The translations under genes and the position numbers were made by a program. From the NCBI RefSeq assembly GCF_018343615.1, contig NZ_JAGYPI010000002.1, positions 205,562-269,561 of the forward strand: a stretch of 64,000 nucleotides of DNA, in the 5' to 3' direction. The notes beneath the pieces are model-generated. The model had not been told where the DNA came from, did no database searches, and was given only the letters and a program-made list of their open reading frames with translations. Origin of the DNA: Bacillus sp. FJAT-49736 (GTDB lineage Bacteria; Bacillota; Bacilli; Bacillales; Bacillaceae_C). Positions 9,480-18,496 of this stretch are shown here, in pieces; position 1 is the stretch's first letter; each line of letters starts with the position of its first letter.

Positions 9480-9650
9480 AGGCCCTTTTCTTAAACTATG
9501 TTACTTTTAAAATCGAAAATTTTAGGAACATCCTTATCTAAGTTCGGATATTAATAGCCTTTAAGGAAAAGATGCCCTAAAAACAAATCTATAAAAGGAT
9601 TTTTTACTAATCTCGAAAAGCAACAAAAAATACGAAAATTGCCTTTTTGA
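9480..9650 (-). repeat. Interspersed intergenic element, copy A (upstream of minJ)
   Basis: On the minus strand it reads ATTTTCGTATT, then TTGCTTTTCG, then about 45 bases later TTAGGGCATCTTTTCC, then TTAAAGG. The same ordered words recur upstream of other genes (copies near 18130, 22800 and 39890, and a partial one near 11530). The core agatgccct is at 9570-9578, 106 bp before the minJ start. Edges are approximate. Confidence 0.6.
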
Positions 9651-9873
9651 ATCTATTATATTTATTCTATCAAATAAAAGTAGTAAAACCTATTCCCTTT
9701 TCTATAAAAATTACAAGGGTTCCTTATATAAAATAAGAATGAAATTTCATACGAACGTAATTGGTTGGTTAGATTGCATGAACAATCCGATATGACGAAC
9801 GAATAACAAGATAATAGAGCAGTTCTTTTTTGTCTGCTGGGCAGGTACTCTAAGATTGTAAATACAAAGAAAA

Positions 9874-9898
9874 AGGAAACAAGCGTAGCCTGTTTCCT
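9874..9898 (-). terminator. ctpB terminator overlapping its stop codon
   Basis: Stem AGGAAACA / TGTTTCCT followed on the minus strand by TTTTTCTTTG. The first arm begins in the TAG stop codon of ctpB (9897-9899). Confidence 0.85.
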
Positions 9899-11348
9899 AA
9901 TTTTTACTGCTTATATATTTTAATGCAACCTGCAGCTGGAGATCATTTTTCTCCTCTTTTTTTGCTTTAGAAACCGCAGTATCTAAGGTTTCTGCCGTTT
10001 TCTGATCAATTTCACCTGTCGCTGGCAGTCTTTCTTGATTTTGAAAAGCCTTTACCGCCCGTTCCGTTTGACTGTCAAAATAACCGTCCTCCCGTCCAGG
10101 GCCGTAACCTAAGCCTGATAATATTTGCTGGGCTAGCTTTACTTGCTCATTATTGGCATCCAATTTTAAAGAATGATCCACCGTTAGAGGGTTCACATAA
10201 AAGTACTCCGGCTGCTTTACTTCAATATTTGGTTCAATCCCTTTTTGATGAATCCAGTTTCCGTCCGGTGTCAGCCATTTATACATGGTTAATTTAATCG
10301 AGCTTCCATCCCCTAGAGACATTGCTTGCTGAACCGTCCCTTTTCCAAAGGTTCTTTCTCCTATTAGCATATATCCATCTGCTTCTTTTAAGGAGCTTGC
10401 TAAAATTTCTGCCGCTGACGCACTTCCTTCGTCTACCAGTACCGCGATTGGATATGGCTTCTTCTCTTTTAATTTTGAATAATAAGGAAGCTTTTCGCCA
10501 TTTCGCTGCTCAATTTGAAAATAAGGCTTTTCGTTCGTGACTAGACCCTTCAGCATTTCCTCTACACTGGATAAATAACCTCCAGGGTTTCCTCTCACAT
10601 CAATAATGAGACCATTAATATTGTTTGTTTCCAATTTTTTAAGCTTTTCATTAAAATCCAATGCTGTGTCCTTTGAAAACTGTGTAATTTCCAAATATCC
10701 GATTGCCTGATCTCCTTCCATCTTTACATCGGAAAAGACGGTTTCAAGCGGAATACTTTCGCGTTTTACCTTAAAAGTTAACGGATCGCTAGTGCCTTCA
10801 CGCTGTATCTCCAATGTCACTGTAGTTCCTTTTTTACCACGAATTCTCATTGTTGCTTCGGTCAGATCTAAGCCATGTGTGTTAACACCGTCAATTTTTA
10901 CAATGACATCCTTTGGCCGAAGTCCGGCTTTTTCCGCAGGAGAATCTTTATATGGAGCTACAATCACAATTTTCCCATCCTTCTGCGCTACCTCTGCCCC
11001 AATGCCCTCAAAGGACGAATCCAAGGAATTATTAAATTGTGTTGCCGTTTTCGCATCCATATACACAGAAAAAGGATCCTTTAATGTGCTTACCATGCCT
11101 TGAATGGCCCCTTCCACGAGCTCCTTCTCATCCACCTTTTTCACATATGACTTCATAATAAGGTCATATGCTTGGGCAATTTTGGACAAATCGGGTAGGA
11201 TATGCTGATTTTGATTGGAAATGAACCGAACATTACTTTCTGCTTTTTGCAAGGTATCATGGTAATACCATTTCATTCCGGCATATGTACCACCAGCACC
11301 GGTAACTAATGATCCTGATATTAACACTGCTAGCCATTTACGTTTCAT
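9897..11348 (-). CDS. ctpB: S41 carboxyl-terminal processing protease CtpB
   Basis: 483 residues, close to B. subtilis CtpB (480). Residues 1-25 are an N-terminal membrane anchor or signal, about 90-180 hold the PDZ domain (GIGAEVAQKDGKIVIV, GLRPKDVIVKIDG), and about 190-390 form the S41 protease. The catalytic Ser is in DEGSASAAEILA and the Lys in ERTFGKGTVQ. A peptidoglycan-binding-like module (about 410-465, GYGPGREDGYFDSQTERAV) closes it. In B. subtilis CtpB cuts SpoIVFA during the sigma-K checkpoint of sporulation. A longer frame exists to 11426, but ATG 11348 follows GAGGGGG with 8-base spacing and gives the expected N-terminus. Confidence 0.92.
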   Translation of the reverse strand: MKRKWLAVLISGSLVTGAGGTYAGMKWYYHDTLQKAESNVRFISNQNQHILPDLSKIAQAYDLIMKSYVKKVDEKELVEGAIQGMVSTLKDPFSVYMDAKTATQFNNSLDSSFEGIGAEVAQKDGKIVIVAPYKDSPAEKAGLRPKDVIVKIDGVNTHGLDLTEATMRIRGKKGTTVTLEIQREGTSDPLTFKVKRESIPLETVFSDVKMEGDQAIGYLEITQFSKDTALDFNEKLKKLETNNINGLIIDVRGNPGGYLSSVEEMLKGLVTNEKPYFQIEQRNGEKLPYYSKLKEKKPYPIAVLVDEGSASAAEILASSLKEADGYMLIGERTFGKGTVQQAMSLGDGSSIKLTMYKWLTPDGNWIHQKGIEPNIEVKQPEYFYVNPLTVDHSLKLDANNEQVKLAQQILSGLGYGPGREDGYFDSQTERAVKAFQNQERLPATGEIDQKTAETLDTAVSKAKKEEKNDLQLQVALKYISSKN

Positions 11349-11966
11349 CGAAGTCCCCCTCATCACAAATAAGTCGATCTTTATCAAGTGAGATTTAGCG
11401 GGAGAATTGCTCGAACTAAATATCACACCTTGTAGGAAATCGTTTTTTTGAATGTCTTTCTTGAACTATACTGCTCTGATAGACTGTAATGATTTTTATG
11501 AAATGTACAATCAACGAAGAGCAATACTCAATACGAAAATAACCTTTTGCAAATATGAAATCAGAAAAACTTTCTAGTTCAATATATGATTAAAGGGGAC
11601 AGGTTATGATAATTGTGTTTGTGTATTAAGTTTTCTTATCACTAAGACGTGCTTTAATAGTTGGATAATGGACAATATTTGTGGTGTGGTTTACCCTATT
11701 GTCCTTTGGAGGATTATGGAGACCTTTTAGAATTGTGGCTTACTACATTGTTGGTTAGAAGCTTGCTATTATACTTTTTGCCTGGCCTTACCGACTATTG
11801 TCTTTATTGGGTCCTACTATGATACTTTTACTATGCAATCCACTCCTTGCTATTTTGTCTACTAGAAGCTTACTATTTGGCTTTCTTCCGGTCGGAAATC
11901 AATATTTTTTTAAAAATAATTTATAAACCGTTTCCCCCAATGAACAACCTTTGAAGGACATACTCT
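11349..11966. other. Intergenic region with partial interspersed element and degenerate TTACTATT words
   Basis: About 620 bases upstream of ctpB with no credible gene. Near 11490-11570 the minus strand reads AAAGGTTATTTTCGTATT followed by TTGCTCTTCG, matching the first half of the interspersed element. Between about 11735 and 11885 the plus strand carries loose copies of CTTACTATT spaced about 23-33 bp, a pyrimidine-rich pattern that may be another decayed array. Confidence 0.4.
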
Positions 11967-12965
11967 TTGAATTTACGTAACATTTTGTCTCTAATCCCCC
12001 TCATGAAAGACATTTTTACTCATTTTTCCATTATTTTGTCTTTCATCTCCCGTATGAAGGACAAAATCATGGAATCTACTTACCTTTTTGTCTTTCATAC
12101 CCCCGATGAAAGACATTTTGACTCACTTTTTCATTATTTTGTCTTTCATCTCCCGTATGAAGGACAAAATCATGGAATCCACTTACTTTTTTGTCTTTCA
12201 TACCCCCGCTGAAAGACATTTTGACTCATTTTTTCATTATTTTGTCTTTCATCTCCCGTATGAAGGACAAAATAATGGAATCCACTTACCTTTTTGTCTT
12301 TCATACCCCCGCTGAAAGACATTTTGACTCACTTTTCCATTATTTTGTCTTTCATACCCCCGATGAAAGACATTTTGACTCACTTTTTCATTATTTTGTC
12401 TTTCATCTCCCGTATGAAGGACAAAATGATGGAATCCACTTACCTTTTTGTCTTTCATACCCCCGATGAAAGACATTTTGACTCATTTTTTCATTATTTT
12501 GTCTTTCATCTCCCGTATGAAGCACAAAATCATGGAATCCACTTACCTTTTTGTCTTTCATACCCCCGATGAAAGACATTTTCAATCATTTTTTCATTAT
12601 TTTGTCTTTCATCTCCCGTATGAAGCACAAAATCATGGAATCCACTTACCTTTTTGTCTTTCATACCCCCGATGAAAGACATTTTGACTCATTTTTTCAT
12701 TATTTTGTCTTTCATCTCCCGTATGAAGGACAAAATGATGGAATCCACTTACCTTTTTGTCTTTCATACCCCCGATGAAAGACATTTTGACTCACTTTTC
12801 CATTATTTTGTCTTTCATCTCCCGTATGAAGGACAAAATCATGGAATCCACTTACCTTTTTGTCTTTCATACCCCCGCTGAAAGACATTTTGACTCATTT
12901 TTTCATTATTTTGTCTTTCATCTCCTTGATGAAAGACATTCTACCTCATCTTTTTCATCATTTTG
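11967..12965. repeat. Tandem array of a 103-bp unit, each with two hairpins
   Basis: The unit start recurs at 12085, 12188, 12291, 12445, 12548, 12651, 12754 and 12857. All steps are 103 bp except one 154-bp step caused by an inserted half unit at 12343. Each unit contains two near-palindromes: TTTGTCTTTCAT-ctcccgt-ATGAAGGACAAA and TTTGTCTTTCAT-acccccg-ATGAAAGACA. Decayed half units extend to about 13020. The period is not a multiple of three, so no single frame could encode a repeat protein. It lies between the hom terminator and ctpB. Confidence 0.95.
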
Positions 12966-13042
12966 TCCTTCATCTCTCCTAAGAAGAACAATTCACTTTA
13001 CTTTCTCGCATCTATGTCCTTCTTCGCCAGGCAAAAAGAAAA

Positions 13043-13062
13043 ACGTGTGCCCATTCACACGT
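13043..13062 (-). terminator. Terminator of the metY-metX-hom operon
   Basis: ACGTGTG / CACACGT stem with TTTTTCTTTTT on the minus strand, just past the hom stop codon at 13071. Confidence 0.88.
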
Positions 13063-13070
13063 CTCTCAAA

Positions 13071-14060
13071 TTATTTATATACAGTTTGAAGTTCTCGCCT
13101 ATTTGTTTTAAAAATATCTGCTAGATCCTCTACCATTGCACTGGCTGTAGGTAGTTTCCCTGCCCCGGGGCCTTGCAAGGTTACTCTACCGAGGAGACTG
13201 GTTTCTACAGTAATTGCATTATCAACCCCTTCTACAGAATAAAATGGGTGGCTTTCTCCTAGTAAAACGGGTCTTATGGTAGCCCTGATTACCCCTTCTT
13301 CTTCAAAAATTTCGGCAATATGCTTATATCTTAAATTTAGAAATCTAGCTTCCTCCACCTGGTCGTTTGTAATGTCCGTGATTCCCTCTAATTCCACATC
13401 AGACCATTCAGGTTGCCTGCCAAATGCGAGTTCACTTAAAATCATTGTTTTACAAAAGGCATCCTTGCCGCTTATATCACTAGTCGGGTCCACTTCCGCA
13501 AAGCCGCTAAGTTGTGCAAGCTTTAAAGCATCTTCAAAAGTGAGCCGGCGGTTTCGCATTTCCGTTAAAATGAAATTACAGGTACCGTTCAAGATTCCTT
13601 GTATTCTTTCAATTTGGTTCACCTGTAATAACTGCTTCAGCGTGCGGATAATTGGAACTCCTCCTGCAGTAGTAGCCTCATATCCAACACGGACTCCGTG
13701 TTCCCTCCCTTTTTCCAAAAGAGCTTTCCCGTGGCGAGCAAACATTACTTTATTAGCCGTTATCACTTGTATTCCGTTTTCAATCGCCCTATTTAAATAC
13801 GAAAAACTTGGCTCCTCTCCAACAATTGCTTCAAAGATTACTTGTAAATCAGGTATCTTTAAAATGTCATCAAATTCGGTTGTGATCAAAATACCAGGAT
13901 CAATATCCCTTTTTTTATGGGGATCCTTAATCAGTACCCCCGCTATTTCCACTTCTGCCCCTAATAGTTTTTTCAGCTGCTGCCCGTGAGTTTTAATAGC
14001 CGTATAAACACCTTGACCAACGGTACCATATCCTAATAAGGCTGCCTTTATTCTTGACAT
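13071..14060 (-). CDS. hom: Homoserine dehydrogenase
   Basis: Catalyses reduction of aspartate semialdehyde to homoserine with NAD(P)H, the branch-point step for threonine and methionine. Residues 8-16 (GYGTVGQGV) form the dinucleotide fold, ANKVMFARHG near residue 104 and GILNGTCNFILTEM near 160 are family signatures, and EVDPTSDISGKDAFCK (about 194) is in the catalytic domain. At 329 residues it lacks the C-terminal ACT domain of longer forms, so feedback control by threonine is probably absent. It is third in an S-box controlled operon, 23 bp after metX, which points to methionine supply. ATG 14060 follows AGGAAGGTGATGG. Confidence 0.93.
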   Translation of the reverse strand: MSRIKAALLGYGTVGQGVYTAIKTHGQQLKKLLGAEVEIAGVLIKDPHKKRDIDPGILITTEFDDILKIPDLQVIFEAIVGEEPSFSYLNRAIENGIQVITANKVMFARHGKALLEKGREHGVRVGYEATTAGGVPIIRTLKQLLQVNQIERIQGILNGTCNFILTEMRNRRLTFEDALKLAQLSGFAEVDPTSDISGKDAFCKTMILSELAFGRQPEWSDVELEGITDITNDQVEEARFLNLRYKHIAEIFEEEGVIRATIRPVLLGESHPFYSVEGVDNAITVETSLLGRVTLQGPGAGKLPTASAMVEDLADIFKTNRRELQTVYK

Positions 14061-14083
14061 TCCATCACCTTCCTATCAAAGAA

Positions 14084-15139
14084 TTAGCGATTTGGACAGG
14101 TGCCCACGCCTATATTTTTTTTCAACTGATGCTGGATAAAATGGCCCCACTTCTCGAATTCTACTAAAAATCCGTCATGTCCAAAATCAGTTGGAACATT
14201 GTAAAAAATACCATTAGATACTGCCTCGATAAATGCCTGAATTTCTTCTCCAGGATAAATAAGGTCATGCTCAAATGCGATTCCAATCACATGTGCCTTG
14301 ATGGTGGAAGCCGCTCGCATCCAGCCTCCTCTGTCTCTGCCAATATCGTGAGAATTCATTGCTTTCAGTAAAACCAGATAGCTATTTGCATCAAAGCGTT
14401 TCGCCAGTTTTTCTCCTTGATAATGCAAATAGGATTCCACACTATACAAATCAGCGGACTGACTTTTACGCTGAAATCTCTGGGAAAATAATTTTGGGCT
14501 GCGGTAGGTTACCATGCCGGCCATTCGCGCCACCTCAAAACCTTTTACCTCATGGGAAAAAGTATAATGCCCGTTCTTATAGTTAGGGTCCCCTTCAATT
14601 GCCGCGATACCAATTCGGTTAAAAGCAATTCCGTAATCACTCAAACTAGGGGTAGAGGCTAACACGAAAAGCTGCTCCATATCATCAGGATATAAAAGCC
14701 CCCACTCTAACACCTGCATTCCACCTAAAGAACCGCCAATGACTGCCCTCAATTTCCTTATACCTAACTGGTATAGTGCTTTACGCTGCGCATGAACGAT
14801 GTCACGGATGGTAATAGCAGGGAAAGATGCGCGGTATGGTTCCCTCTCAACAGGATTATCGGATAGTGGTCCGGTTGAGCCATGACAGCCACCCAAGACA
14901 TTAAAGGTAATCACTTGCCAATGATTGGTATCAATATATTTTCCGCTGCCTATGAGCCCGCTCCACCAGCCGGGCTCTTTCTCATTTCCAATCGAATATT
15001 GATTCCCAGTTAGGGCATGGCAGACAAGGATGACAGGTGCATCAAGGGGTCCACACCTTTCATAGGCAAGCTCCACATCCAATTCCTTGCCACTTTCTAA
15101 TGTTAATTTTCCGATACTTACGGTTGTGCTTTGTTTCAT
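14084..15139 (-). CDS. metX: Homoserine O-acetyltransferase (MetX family)
   Basis: Acylates homoserine with acetyl-CoA for methionine synthesis. The 351-residue alpha/beta hydrolase shows [12 protein letters not shown], the nucleophile elbow [15 protein letters not shown] with the active-site Ser, an Asp in [11 protein letters not shown] and a His in [13 protein letters not shown] 15139 overlaps the metY stop in an ATGA, implying coupled translation; an upstream extension to 15346 only reads metY in another frame. The active-site region cannot tell acetyl from succinyl donors with certainty, but pairing with an O-acetylhomoserine sulfhydrylase supports acetyl. Confidence 0.92.
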   Translation of the reverse strand: MKQSTTVSIGKLTLESGKELDVELAYERCGPLDAPVILVCHALTGNQYSIGNEKEPGWWSGLIGSGKYIDTNHWQVITFNVLGGCHGSTGPLSDNPVEREPYRASFPAITIRDIVHAQRKALYQLGIRKLRAVIGGSLGGMQVLEWGLLYPDDMEQLFVLASTPSLSDYGIAFNRIGIAAIEGDPNYKNGHYTFSHEVKGFEVARMAGMVTYRSPKLFSQRFQRKSQSADLYSVESYLHYQGEKLAKRFDANSYLVLLKAMNSHDIGRDRGGWMRAASTIKAHVIGIAFEHDLIYPGEEIQAFIEAVSNGIFYNVPTDFGHDGFLVEFEKWGHFIQHQLKKNIGVGTCPNR

Positions 15140-16437
15140 GATATCGATACTGTTGTCGCCTTTAAAATTGCTTGGTCCAGATCGGCAATAATATCTTCGA
15201 CTGCCTCTAATCCGACAGAAAGACGAATGAGCTCTTCTGTAACACCGGTTTTCTTCAAGTCCTCTACACTTAATTGCTGGTGAGTAGTGGATGCAGGGTG
15301 GATAATTAATGATTTTGCATCTCCGACATTGGCAACATGGGACCACAGCTGAATATTGTCAATTACCTTACGCCCCGCTTCTCGTCCGCCTTTTATACCA
15401 AAGTTCACGATGGAACCGAAGCCGTCTTTGAAGTATTTTTTCGCGAGTTCATGAGATGGATGACTTTCCAAGCCTGTGTAGCTAACCCACTCTACCGCAG
15501 GATGTTTTTGTAAAAACTGTGCCACTTTGAGTGCATTTTCGTTATGCTTAGGAACACGTAAATGCAAAGTTTCCAGACCTTGTAAAAACAAGAAAGCACT
15601 ATCCGGACTTAATGCCGGCCCAAAATCACGAAGAAGCTGAACACGAAGTTTTGTTGCAAAAGCTGCCTGCGGTACATCTACTCCATAGCGAAGACCATGA
15701 TAGCTTGGGTCCGGTTCCTTGAAGCCTGGAAATTTATCGCTGTTCCAATCGAATTTTCCACCATCGACAACGACTCCTCCGATTGCTGTACCATGTCCGC
15801 CAATCCATTTCGTTGCGGAATGGACGACCACATCTGCTCCCCACCCAATCGGATTGACTAAGTATGGAGTGCCAAATGTATTATCCACAATCAACGGAAT
15901 ACCGTTTTCATGGCCAACCTTTGCAACAGCCTCTACATCCAAAACATGCAAGCTTGGGTTTCCGATGATTTCTGCATACAATGCCTTTGTTTTTGGTGTA
16001 ATCGCCTTCCGGAAGTTTTCTGGGTCATCGGCATCGACAAATTTTACTTGGATTCCATACTTCGGAAGGGTTACTGCGAAAAGATTATACGTTCCACCGT
16101 ATAGATTTCCTGCCGCGACAATTTCATCCCCTGCGCTTGCAAGGTTTAAGATTGAGAACGCGATTGCAGCAGCTCCAGAGGAAAGGGCAACTGCTGCTGT
16201 TCCACCTTCTAAAAGGGCAACGCGTTTTTCAAACACATCCACAGTCGGATTTCCAATACGTGAATAAATATATCCTTCTTGCTCTAGGGCAAATAAGCCT
16301 TGGGCATAGTCAGTATCCTTGAAAACATAAGAAGTGGTTTTATATACGGGTACTGTGCGGGATCCCGTTACCGGATCGGGTTGCTGACCTCCGTGAAGCA
16401 ATAATGTTTCTGGTCGAAGCTGTTTTGATTCTGTCAT
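15136..16437 (-). CDS. metY: O-acetylhomoserine sulfhydrylase (aminocarboxypropyltransferase)
   Basis: PLP enzyme that makes homocysteine from O-acetylhomoserine and sulfide. It has 433 residues, the longer length typical of this subgroup. The PLP lysine is in [19 protein letters not shown] and the family motif [13 protein letters not shown] is near residue 60. ATG 16437 follows GGAGGAATGTAAAA. The frame continues 94 codons upstream, but those read straight through the SAM riboswitch and are not translated. First gene of metY-metX-hom. Confidence 0.94.
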   Translation of the reverse strand: MTESKQLRPETLLLHGGQQPDPVTGSRTVPVYKTTSYVFKDTDYAQGLFALEQEGYIYSRIGNPTVDVFEKRVALLEGGTAAVALSSGAAAIAFSILNLASAGDEIVAAGNLYGGTYNLFAVTLPKYGIQVKFVDADDPENFRKAITPKTKALYAEIIGNPSLHVLDVEAVAKVGHENGIPLIVDNTFGTPYLVNPIGWGADVVVHSATKWIGGHGTAIGGVVVDGGKFDWNSDKFPGFKEPDPSYHGLRYGVDVPQAAFATKLRVQLLRDFGPALSPDSAFLFLQGLETLHLRVPKHNENALKVAQFLQKHPAVEWVSYTGLESHPSHELAKKYFKDGFGSIVNFGIKGGREAGRKVIDNIQLWSHVANVGDAKSLIIHPASTTHQQLSVEDLKKTGVTEELIRLSVGLEAVEDIIADLDQAILKATTVSIS

Positions 16438-16633
16438 TTTTACATTCCTCCAATTGTTTTTAGCTGTTTTAGAAATCCTTGTCACTTTCCGTAATCTTTC
16501 CTGTTGTGATAAATCTACTTGAGCCATCAAGATACGAATAAGAGATTTTTTTCCAAAGCGACTTAGAATAAGAAAAGAGCTATTTTTTGTTTCATCGAGA
16601 AATTTATAAGACAGGGGGGCAAAAGAGGAAATC

Positions 16634-16795
16634 AAAAAGCCCTCTTCATAAGAAGAGGGCTTAGTATGCAGGTTCCTCCCCTTATCTTTCAGATCACATA
16701 GATCTGTAGGAATTAGCACCTTATCAAACCTGAGTTGTTTGATGGTTGCCGGGCATCATTGGGCCTAGTCCCTCCGCCGCTCTCGATAAGAGTAT
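16634..16795 (-). ncRNA. SAM-I (S-box) riboswitch with terminator, leader of metY
   Basis: The minus strand carries the S-box core in order: CTTATCGAGAG, GGCGGAGGGACTAGGCCC, GATGCCCGGCAACC, AAGGTGCTAATTCC, a CAGATC stem, then GATAAG closing helix P1 (16681-16686 pairing with the 5' CTTATC). A 10-bp terminator (16637-16662, AAGCCCTCTT / AAGAGGGCTT) with T5 follows. SAM binding stabilises the aptamer and favours termination, so the operon is on when SAM is low. About 200 bases separate the terminator from metY. Confidence 0.96.
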
Positions 16796-16836
16796 TCATT
16801 TAATTTTCACAAAATTTTAAATTGCTCTTAATGTGC

Positions 16837-16866
16837 ATTATAGAAGAGTGTGAAATAATAAGTCAA
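16837..16866 (-). promoter_or_regulatory. Sigma-A promoter of the S-box metY operon
   Basis: TTGACT (16861-16866) and TATAAT (16837-16842) on the minus strand with an 18-bp spacer. The predicted start is about 35-40 bases before the riboswitch. Confidence 0.75.
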
Positions 16867-16888
16867 TAGTTTTTTTATAAAAACTTTT

Positions 16889-18028
16889 TTATAGGGATGC
16901 GGCAATCGCATGTTCAAATTGCTTCACAATGTCCTTTGCATCCTCTATCCCAATGGAGATTCGAACCACCTGTTTATTAACCCCGATTTTATCCTGTAGT
17001 TCCGGTGGCAATGCACGATGGGAGGTTCCAAGTGGATAGGAAACTGTCGTCTCCACACCTGCCAAGGTCGGTACAATTTTTACCCAGCCGAGGGAAGAAA
17101 AAAATCGACTAATATCACATTTTTCCGTGAGTTCAATAGTCACGATAGCTCCATTCCCTTTTTCCGATACGAACTCTGGGTAATACACTTTTTTCACAGA
17201 TGAATTTTTTTTCAGAGAAGTTGCCAATTCCTTCGCGTTGGCTGCTTGGCGTTCCATACGAAGTGCAAGTGTTTTTATCCCGCGGCAGGCAAGCCATGCT
17301 TCAAATGGGCTTAAGTTTGCACCAAGATTAACAACCTTTTCGCGCGCCTTTTTCACAAGCTCCGCATCACCTACGAGAACACCCGCTGTCACATCGCTGT
17401 GACCCCCTAAATATTTTGTCGCACTATGAACAACAAGGTCGACACCTTCGAGATATGGCTGCTTTAAATAAGGGCTTGCGAATGTATTATCCACCATCGT
17501 GGTGAGGGAGAATTCTTTCGCTATTTCGACAAGCTTTCCAATATCCTCCACGCGTAAAAATGGATTGGTTACCGTTTCTGTATAAAGGAGAGTCGTATTT
17601 TTTTGGATTGCGTTTTTAATTTGTTCAGGATTTTCAAATGGAACAAAAGTAGTTTCTATTCCGAATTGTTTAAGCTCTTCTTTCAAAAGATGATAGGTTC
17701 CTCCATACAGGTCTTCCGCTGCAACGATGTGGTCACCTGCTTTAGCAGTTGCTAGAATTCCTGCTAAAATCGCAGACAAGCCTGAAGAAGTTGCGACTCC
17801 CGCCGGTGCCCCTTCTAACGCGGCAACTGCTTCTCCCAGCTCATCCGTATTTGGATTTCCGGTTCTGCTATACAAATACGGTGACTCCCCTTGATAGAAT
17901 CCTTCGAGCTCTTCTAAAGAAGAAAATGTAAATGCTGTAGTTTGATAGATTGGCGTTGTTTTACTACGAATGGCATTCGTGTTTTTTAAAGAGTTATGTA
18001 CTACCTTTGTGTCGAATGAAACGTCCAC
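16889..18028 (-). CDS. Trans-sulfuration PLP enzyme (cystathionine gamma-synthase / lyase family, MetI/MetC-like)
   Basis: A 379-residue Cys/Met-metabolism PLP protein. The PLP lysine is in VVHSATKYLGGHSD, with YSRTGNPNTDELGEAVAALEG and the C-terminal RISIGIEDAKDI signatures. The shorter length separates it from the MetY subgroup, so cystathionine gamma-synthase, cystathionine lyase or methionine gamma-lyase activity is possible and cannot be decided by eye. It starts at GTG 18028 after AGGGGTGTGA. Unlike metY, no S-box is visible upstream; a dispersed repeat element lies there. It is transcribed toward metY, with the metY promoter in the gap. Confidence 0.85.
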   Translation of the reverse strand: MDVSFDTKVVHNSLKNTNAIRSKTTPIYQTTAFTFSSLEELEGFYQGESPYLYSRTGNPNTDELGEAVAALEGAPAGVATSSGLSAILAGILATAKAGDHIVAAEDLYGGTYHLLKEELKQFGIETTFVPFENPEQIKNAIQKNTTLLYTETVTNPFLRVEDIGKLVEIAKEFSLTTMVDNTFASPYLKQPYLEGVDLVVHSATKYLGGHSDVTAGVLVGDAELVKKAREKVVNLGANLSPFEAWLACRGIKTLALRMERQAANAKELATSLKKNSSVKKVYYPEFVSEKGNGAIVTIELTEKCDISRFFSSLGWVKIVPTLAGVETTVSYPLGTSHRALPPELQDKIGVNKQVVRISIGIEDAKDIVKQFEHAIAASL

Positions 18029-18044
18029 TTGTCACACCCCTATG

Positions 18045-18215
18045 TTGATTTAATTTAAGGCTCATTTCCTAAAATTTGTTACATATGATGCGAAAACTCT
18101 TAGTTCATAAAAAATAAACTTTATAAGAAAGATGCCCCGAAAGTCAGCCTGCTTAGGATGAATAACAATGAAAAACCAACAATCCATGCGAAAACAGCCT
18201 AATTTAAACAGATTG
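18045..18215 (-). repeat. Interspersed intergenic element, copy B
   Basis: Minus strand: GGCTGTTTTCGCATGG, GTTGGTTTTTC, then CTTTCGGGGCATCTTTCTTA. The core is at about 18130-18140, 103 bp upstream of the PLP enzyme start. The remaining sequence from 18215 to 18469 has no supportable gene; a 95-codon frame there starts inside the cls terminator and is rejected. Confidence 0.6.
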
Positions 18216-18469
18216 TAATCCTCGATGCTCTTGTTGTCAAAGGATATTTTATTTTCTGATTAGGTCTAAAGATTATTCTATTGGAGCTGGTTTGTAGGAA
18301 CCTAATATCGTTAAGGATATCTCTTCTGGGGATTATCACATTTTTGTCTCTTCCTATGAGATTTCGCTCCCCGGCAATAACCCATTTTATTCCGAATACT
18401 CTCCCTATTAAACAACACACCTCAAGTTTCCAGTCCTTTGGCTCTCTCCCCTCTACCTCCATAAAAAAA

Positions 18470-18491
18470 CCGAGATGACACATCATCTCGG
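18470..18491 (-). terminator. Terminator of cls
   Basis: CCGAGATGA / TCATCTCGG stem with loop of four and TTTTTTT on the minus strand, immediately after the cls stop. Confidence 0.92.
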
Positions 18492-18496
18492 CATAC

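Noticed and set aside
11967-12965. CRISPR array
   Set aside because: The whole 103-bp unit is repeated, with no unique spacers, and no cas genes are nearby. The 21-bp arrays are also not CRISPR because the variable part is only about 10 bp.
12085-13089. Overlapping 60-110 codon frames on both strands across the 103-bp array
   Set aside because: They arise from the repeat itself. The unit is not a multiple of three, frames shift in each copy, no ribosome sites exist, and both strands appear open only because the unit is palindromic.
13276-13989. Long plus-strand frame of 237 codons opposite hom
   Set aside because: It is antisense to a clear homoserine dehydrogenase and has Ser/Pro/Cys-rich shadow composition.
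16438-16719. N-terminal extension of metY
   Set aside because: The frame stays open for 94 codons, but it reads through the SAM riboswitch terminator, while ATG 16437 has a canonical ribosome site and gives the normal protein length.
18199-18486. 95-codon minus-strand frame between cls and the PLP enzyme
   Set aside because: It begins inside the cls terminator hairpin, has no ribosome site and no recognisable similarity.
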